Assembly: GCF_028622875.1 (NCBI RefSeq)
Contig: NZ_CP117709.1
Span: 1-64,000, forward strand
Source of the DNA: Streptomyces sp. MMBL 11-1
GTDB lineage: Bacteria; Actinomycetota; Actinomycetes; Streptomycetales; Streptomycetaceae
DNA: 64,000 nt
Direction of reading: 5' to 3'
Shown: positions 60,008 through 64,000 of the stretch, piece by piece
Numbering within the stretch: the first letter of the stretch is position 1
Layout: each line of letters starts with the position of its first letter
Position numbers and translations under genes: made by a program
Notes under the pieces: generated by a model
The model's input: the letters and a program-made list of their open reading frames with translations, nothing else
Databases searched by the model: none
What the model was told of the DNA's origin: nothing

Positions 60008-60769
60008 ATGTACGCACCGGAGCGTCAGCAGGAGATCCTCCGCCTCGCCCAGGAGAGCGGGCGGGTCGACGTGCTGTCCCTGGCCGAGGAGTTCCAGGTG
60101 ACGGCCGAGACCGTCCGGCGCGATCTCAAGGCCCTGGACCGGGCGGGGCTGCTGCGCCGGGTGCACGGTGGGGCGATCCCCGCCGGGCGGCTCGGCTTCG
60201 AGCCGGACCTCGCCGAGCGCGACACCGTCGCCGCCGACGAGAAGGACCGCATCGCGCAGGCCGCCCTCGCCGAACTGCCCGTCGACGGCAACGTGATCGT
60301 GGACGCCGGGACCACGACCGCGCGCCTCGCCGCCGCCGTACCGGTCGAGGCGGCGCTGACCGTGGTGACGCACGCACTGCCGGTGGCCGCGCGTCTCGCC
60401 GACCACCCCGGCATCGCGCTGCATCTGGTGGGCGGCCGGGTCCGGCACCGCACCCGAGCGGCGGTCGACGCCTGGGCGCTGGGCGCGTACGCCGAGATCA
60501 ACGCCGACGTGGTCTTCCTCGCCACCAACGGCTTCTCCCCCGACAGTGGCCTGACCACGCCCGACCTCGCCGAGGCTGCGGTGAAGAGGGCCGTGATCAA
60601 GGCGGCACGCCGGGTCGTCCTCCTCGCCGACTCCGGCAAGTTCGGGCAGGAGCACTTCGCCCGCTTCGGCGATCTCACCGATGTGGACCTGCTCATCACC
60701 GACACGGGGCTCAGCCCCGACGACGCCCGCTCCATCGAGAGCCGGGGCACGGAAGTAGTACGCGCATGA
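60008..60769 (+). CDS. fruR: DeoR-family fructose operon repressor
   Basis: This 253-residue regulator has an N-terminal DeoR HTH (PERQQEILRLAQESGRVDVL, LAEEFQVTAETVRRDLKALD, residues 4-45) and RRVHGGAIPAG at the hinge. A sugar-phosphate sensor domain follows, with VIVDAGTTTARLAAAVPVEA, LHLVGGRVRHRTRAAVDAWA and ADSGKFGQEHFARFGDLTD. It is likely induced by fructose-1-phosphate. The gene overlaps fruK by ATGA (60766-60769). The ATG at 60008 fits the family N-terminus; an ATG seven codons upstream is also possible. Direct repeats at 59894-59925 may be its operator. Confidence 0.93.
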   Translation: MYAPERQQEILRLAQESGRVDVLSLAEEFQVTAETVRRDLKALDRAGLLRRVHGGAIPAGRLGFEPDLAERDTVAADEKDRIAQAALAELPVDGNVIVDAGTTTARLAAAVPVEAALTVVTHALPVAARLADHPGIALHLVGGRVRHRTRAAVDAWALGAYAEINADVVFLATNGFSPDSGLTTPDLAEAAVKRAVIKAARRVVLLADSGKFGQEHFARFGDLTDVDLLITDTGLSPDDARSIESRGTEVVRA

Positions 60770-61713
60770 TCCTGACCGTCACCCCCAACCCCAGCCTGGA
60801 CCGCACCTACGAGCTGCCCGGCCTGACCCGCGGCACCGTGCTGCGTGCCACGGCGGACCGCGTCGATCCGGGCGGCAAGGGCGTCAATGTCTCCCGCGCC
60901 GTCGCGGCGGCCGGACACCGCACCGTCGCCGTCGCCCCGATGGGGGGCCCGGAGGGCGCCCTGCTCGCCCGGCTGCTCGGGGACCTGGGCATCGAGGCCG
61001 CCGGCGTGCCGATCGCCGGGAACACCCGGATCAACGTCACCCTCGTCGAACCCGACGGCACCCTCACCAAGGTCAACGCGGCGGGCCCCGAGCTGAGTCC
61101 GGCCGAGGCCGAGGACGTCCTGGAAGCGGTGCGGGCACGCTCATCCGCCGCCGACTGGATCGCCTGCTGCGGGAGCCTGCCGCGCGGACTGCCGCCGCGG
61201 TGGTACGCGGAGCTGGTCGAGCGGAGCCACCGCGCCGGCGCCCGGATCGCACTGGACACCTCCGGAGCGGCGCTGACCGCCGCCCTGGACCGGGCACCCG
61301 ATGTGATCAAGCCCAATGCCCAGGAACTCGCCGAGGCCGTCGGCCGGCCGCTCGCCACCGTGGGCGACGCGCTGAAGGCGGCCGAGGAGTTGCGTGCGCG
61401 CGGTGCCCGGTCGGTGCTGGCGAGTCTGGGCGCCGACGGGCAGCTGCTGGTCGAGGCGTCGGGCGCGTACTTCGCCACCGCGCCGGTGGCCGCCGTGCGC
61501 AGCAACGTCGGCGCCGGGGACGCCTCCCTGGCCGGCTTCCTGACGGCGGGCGGGCGGGGCCCGGAAGCCCTCACCGCGGCCGTCGCCCACGGTGCCGCCG
61601 CCGTGCAGTTGGCCGGAAGCCTCATGCCCACCCCGGCCGACCTCGATCTGCCGTCGGTCGTGACGACCTCCGACGTGCCGCTGAACCGCGTGCTGACGGA
61701 GCCCGCCCCATGA
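60766..61713 (+). CDS. fruK: 1-phosphofructokinase
   Basis: This 315-residue PfkB-family kinase phosphorylates fructose-1-phosphate to the 1,6-bisphosphate. It starts MILTVTPNPSLDRTYELPGL and has DPGGKGVNVSRAVAAAGHRT (PfkB signature 1), PDVIKPNAQELAEAVGR and SNVGAGDASLAGFLTAGG (signature 2 with the catalytic Asp in GAGD). Length and order are those of bacterial FruK. It overlaps fruR at its start and a small ORF at its stop, both through ATGA, so the operon is translationally coupled. Confidence 0.95.
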   Translation: MILTVTPNPSLDRTYELPGLTRGTVLRATADRVDPGGKGVNVSRAVAAAGHRTVAVAPMGGPEGALLARLLGDLGIEAAGVPIAGNTRINVTLVEPDGTLTKVNAAGPELSPAEAEDVLEAVRARSSAADWIACCGSLPRGLPPRWYAELVERSHRAGARIALDTSGAALTAALDRAPDVIKPNAQELAEAVGRPLATVGDALKAAEELRARGARSVLASLGADGQLLVEASGAYFATAPVAAVRSNVGAGDASLAGFLTAGGRGPEALTAAVAHGAAAVQLAGSLMPTPADLDLPSVVTTSDVPLNRVLTEPAP

Positions 61714-61862
61714 CCCCCGCACCGCCATCACCCGCCTTCGTGCCCCCGTCGCCGCCGCAACTCCCGCGACGTCCGTACGGACCCGATCCGTACGAGCCCG
61801 CCGCCCCGTCCCCCCGAGCCGCCGCACGGCGGTCCCCGAGCAAGGAGCACCGCGATGAGTGA
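61710..61862 (+). CDS. Small proline-rich ORF between fruK and fruA, 50 aa
   Basis: The ATG at 61710 overlaps the fruK stop as ATGA, and the TGA at 61860-61862 lies 8 bp inside fruA. The product starts MTPAPPSPAFVPPSPPQLPR and ends with a basic RRSPSKEHRDE. It has no cysteine, membrane span or known domain. The ATGA coupling with fruK at one end and the overlap with fruA at the other suggest it is translated, possibly only to keep ribosomes moving onto fruA. It could also be a chance frame in a GC-rich linker. Confidence 0.4.
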   Translation: MTPAPPSPAFVPPSPPQLPRRPYGPDPYEPAAPSPRAAARRSPSKEHRDE

Positions 61863-63957
61863 GCTGATCACCGCGGAACTGGTCGACCTCGATCTGTCCG
61901 CCACCACGAAGGACGCCGCCGCGAGGTCGCTCGCCGAGCGGATGGTGGCCGCGCACCGCGTCACCGATCTCGACGGCTTCCTGGCCGACGTCGCCGCCCG
62001 CGAGGCGCAGATGCCGACCGGGCTGGACGGCGGCATCGGCATCCCGCACTGCCGCAGCGAGCATGTGAGCGCCCCGACGCTGGCCTTCGGGCGCAGCGGG
62101 GCGGGCATCGACTTCGGAGCGGCCGACGGTCCGGCCGACCTGATCTTCCTCATCGCGGCCCCGGCCGGGGCCGACGACGATCACCTCACCATCCTGTCGG
62201 GGCTGGCCCGCAGGCTGATGGACCCGCGGTTCACCGCCGCTCTGCGTGCCGGAACGGATCGGCGGGAAGTGGCCGCGCTGATCCGGGACGAGGAGCCGCC
62301 GGAAGAGCCCGAACAGGCACCGCTGGGGACAGAGGACCAGGGCCAGGAGCAGGAGCGGAACCAGGAGCAGGAACGGGAGCGGGCGGAAGCGGGAACGGGA
62401 GCCGCGGGAGCCTCCGAAGCCGCCGGGAGCGTCCCCTTCCGGATCGTCGCCGTCACCTCCTGCCCCACCGGCATCGCCCACACCTACATGGCGGCCGAGT
62501 CCCTGGCCGCGGCGGGTCGCGCCGAGGGGGTCGAGGTGACGGTGGAGACCCAGGGCTCGGCCGGCTTCACGAAGCTGGACCCCGCCGTCGTGGCGGCGGC
62601 GGACGCCGTGATCTGGGCACACGACGTGGAGGTCCGGGAGAAGTCCCGCTTCCGCGGCAAGCCGCTGGTCGACGTCGGGGTCAAGGCGGGCATCAACCGG
62701 CCCGCCGAGCTGATCGCCGAGGCCCGCCGCAAGGCGGAACGCGGGGAGCCGGCCGCCCCGCCCGAGAACAGCCGGGCGGCGAATTCCGGGGACGGGGACG
62801 AGGACGGAGCCGGGGACAAGTCCGGTGCGGATCACGCGCACTTCGGCGTCCGGCTCCGTACGTATCTGATGTCCGGCGTGAGTTACATGGTGCCGTTCGT
62901 CGCGGCGGGCGGTCTGCTGATCGCTCTGTCGTTCGCCATCGGCGGCTACGAGACAGCGAGCGCCACTTCGGTCGCCGACCACTTCGCCTGGGGCGAGGCG
63001 GACAGCTGGGCCGCGCTGCTCAACCAGATCGGCTCGGCGGCCTTCGGATTCCTGGTGCCGGTGCTGGCCGGGTACATCGCGTACGGGATGGCGGACCGGC
63101 CGGCGCTGGTGCCCGGTTTCGTCGGCGGGGCCATCGCGCTCACGGTGAACGCCGGGTTCCTCGGGGGCCTGGTCGCCGGTCTGCTGGCCGGTGCGGTGGT
63201 GATGGCCGTCCAGCGCGTCCCGGTCCACGCGACCCTGCGCGGCATCATGCCGGTCCTGGTGATCCCCCTGATCTCGTCGGCGGTCGTGGGGTTCCTGATG
63301 TTCGTCGTGGTCGGCCGGCCCATCGCCTCGTTGCAGAACGCGCTGACGGACTGGCTGAACGGTCTGTCGGGCTCCAACGCGGTGATCCTCGGCGTCGTCC
63401 TCGGGCTGATGATGTGCTTCGACATGGGCGGCCCGCTGAACAAGGTGGCGTACGCCTTCGCGGTCGGCGGTCTCGCCGACCCGACGCCGGGCAGTCTCAA
63501 GGTGATGGCCGCGGTCATGGCGGCCGGGATGGTGCCGCCGCTGGCGATGGCGCTGGCCACCACCGTACGCACGAGGCTGTTCACGAAGACCGAGCGCGAG
63601 AACGGCCGGGCGGCCTGGGTGCTGGGCGCCTCGTTCATCACGGAGGGCGCGATCCCGTTCGCCGCCGCTGATCCGCTGCGGGTCATTCCGTCGGTGATGG
63701 CGGGCGGCGCGGTCACCGGCGCCCTGTCGATGGCCTTCGGCGCGACCCTGCGTGCTCCGCACGGCGGCGTCTTCGTCGTCCCGCTGATCGGCGAGCCGTT
63801 CCTCTATCTGCTCGCCATCGCCGCCGGGACGCTGGTGGCGACCGCGCTCGTCGTCCTGCTCAAGAGCGCGCGCGGGACGGCGCCGCAGGCGGCCGGGGAC
63901 GCCGGGGGCGCCAGGTCCGTGGAATCCGACGAAGCCCGGGTCACCGCCACAGCCTGA
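61855..63957 (+). CDS. fruA: Fructose-specific PTS enzyme IIABC
   Basis: This 700-residue PTS permease has three domains in one chain. IIA (about 1-150) carries the phosphorylated His in GIGIPHCRSEHV. A Glu/Gln-rich linker follows. IIB (about 180-285) carries the Cys in VAVTSCPTGIAHTYMAAESL. IIC (about 330-680) has YLMSGVSYMVPFVAAGGLLI, MCFDMGGPLNKVAYAFAVGG and SFITEGAIPFAAADPLRVIP. It imports fructose as fructose-1-phosphate, which FruK converts. The ATG at 61855 has AAGGAG upstream. A further gene, presumably HPr, starts just past the window. Confidence 0.96.
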   Translation: MSELITAELVDLDLSATTKDAAARSLAERMVAAHRVTDLDGFLADVAAREAQMPTGLDGGIGIPHCRSEHVSAPTLAFGRSGAGIDFGAADGPADLIFLIAAPAGADDDHLTILSGLARRLMDPRFTAALRAGTDRREVAALIRDEEPPEEPEQAPLGTEDQGQEQERNQEQERERAEAGTGAAGASEAAGSVPFRIVAVTSCPTGIAHTYMAAESLAAAGRAEGVEVTVETQGSAGFTKLDPAVVAAADAVIWAHDVEVREKSRFRGKPLVDVGVKAGINRPAELIAEARRKAERGEPAAPPENSRAANSGDGDEDGAGDKSGADHAHFGVRLRTYLMSGVSYMVPFVAAGGLLIALSFAIGGYETASATSVADHFAWGEADSWAALLNQIGSAAFGFLVPVLAGYIAYGMADRPALVPGFVGGAIALTVNAGFLGGLVAGLLAGAVVMAVQRVPVHATLRGIMPVLVIPLISSAVVGFLMFVVVGRPIASLQNALTDWLNGLSGSNAVILGVVLGLMMCFDMGGPLNKVAYAFAVGGLADPTPGSLKVMAAVMAAGMVPPLAMALATTVRTRLFTKTERENGRAAWVLGASFITEGAIPFAAADPLRVIPSVMAGGAVTGALSMAFGATLRAPHGGVFVVPLIGEPFLYLLAIAAGTLVATALVVLLKSARGTAPQAAGDAGGARSVESDEARVTATA

Positions 63958-63992
63958 ACTCCCCACACCCACCCCTCCCGTACGTCCTTCAC

Positions 63993-63998
63993 AAGGAG
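63993..63998 (+). promoter_or_regulatory. Ribosome-binding site of the next gene
   Basis: AAGGAG at the very end of the window implies a start codon within a few bases outside it. In Streptomyces the next gene after fruA is often ptsH (HPr), but this cannot be confirmed here. Confidence 0.5.
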
Positions 63999-64000
63999 TG

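Noticed and set aside
61141..63972. 943-residue open frame on the minus strand
   Set aside because: Antisense shadow of fruK and fruA caused by GC bias; no domain or start signals.
1..64000. tRNA, rRNA, prophage or insertion sequence
   Set aside because: No transposase, integrase, tRNA cloverleaf or rRNA segment could be recognised in the window.

Overview
The window is very GC rich, with short and mostly co-directional operons, many GTG starts and strong GC hairpin terminators. It carries an AfsA/ScbA-type gamma-butyrolactone synthase, a CebR-type cellulose operator, an OhrR/Ohr pair, an ECF42 sigma cassette and a fructose PTS operon. Together these point to a Streptomyces (or very close actinomycete) chromosome. 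No tRNA, rRNA, prophage, IS element or CRISPR array was seen.

Region 1-6.1 kb is a decay zone. It holds a frameshifted rifampin phosphotransferase gene (rph) running off the left edge. A perfect 19-bp palindrome matching the rifamycin-associated element lies upstream of it. Next come remnants of a histidine kinase/response regulator pair, an intact DUF5701 gene between two 7-bp tandem-repeat arrays, and a multiply deleted secreted glucose/sorbosone-dehydrogenase-like + CBM + DUF1080 gene.

Region 6.2-22.1 kb is ordinary accessory and housekeeping content. It includes a HAD-like protein, a DUF998 membrane protein, a DGPF (YCII) + ECF42 sigma cassette, a GH6-FN3-CBM3 cellulase divergent from a soluble sugar dehydrogenase across CebR boxes, and an XRE-cupin regulator. 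Further genes encode a phosphotransferase, a VOC protein, ThpR, OhrR/Ohr, a fused double alpha/beta hydrolase divergent from a MerR regulator, and a small zinc-ribbon protein.

Region 22.1-30.06 kb is the most interesting part. Eight co-directional genes correspond one for one to the uncharacterised E. coli php-yhf cluster: YhfZ regulator, YhfY PRD protein, YhfU/DUF2620, YhfT membrane protein, PHP phosphotriesterase homolog, YhfS PLP enzyme, YhfX PLP racemase-like protein and YhfW phosphopentomutase-like protein. A nearly identical 22-bp element lies at the promoter of the regulator and again in front of the second gene. A terminator closes the operon.

Region 30.1-46 kb holds a HelD/HelR-type helicase-like gene, an AI-2E-family transporter, two secreted alpha/beta hydrolases and a zinc alcohol dehydrogenase divergent from an MmyB-type regulator. 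It continues with a methyltransferase remnant, an AfsA homolog with an NmrA-type reductase behind an ARE-like palindrome, a LysE exporter divergent from an ArgP-like LysR regulator, a GH114 enzyme, a two-domain VOC protein and an acyltransferase. Region 46-51.3 kb is an alpha-glucoside ABC uptake operon (binding protein, two permeases, GH13 glucosidase) with no ATPase or regulator gene beside it.

Region 51.3-64 kb has two small proteins, a hydrolase coupled to a zinc-ribbon protein, an NB-ARC/TPR ATPase, an acyl-CoA oxidase-like flavoprotein, a GNAT enzyme, a PepSY lipoprotein and a DUF6296 protein. It ends with the fructose operon fruR-fruK-(small ORF)-fruA, and the window stops on the Shine-Dalgarno sequence of the next gene.
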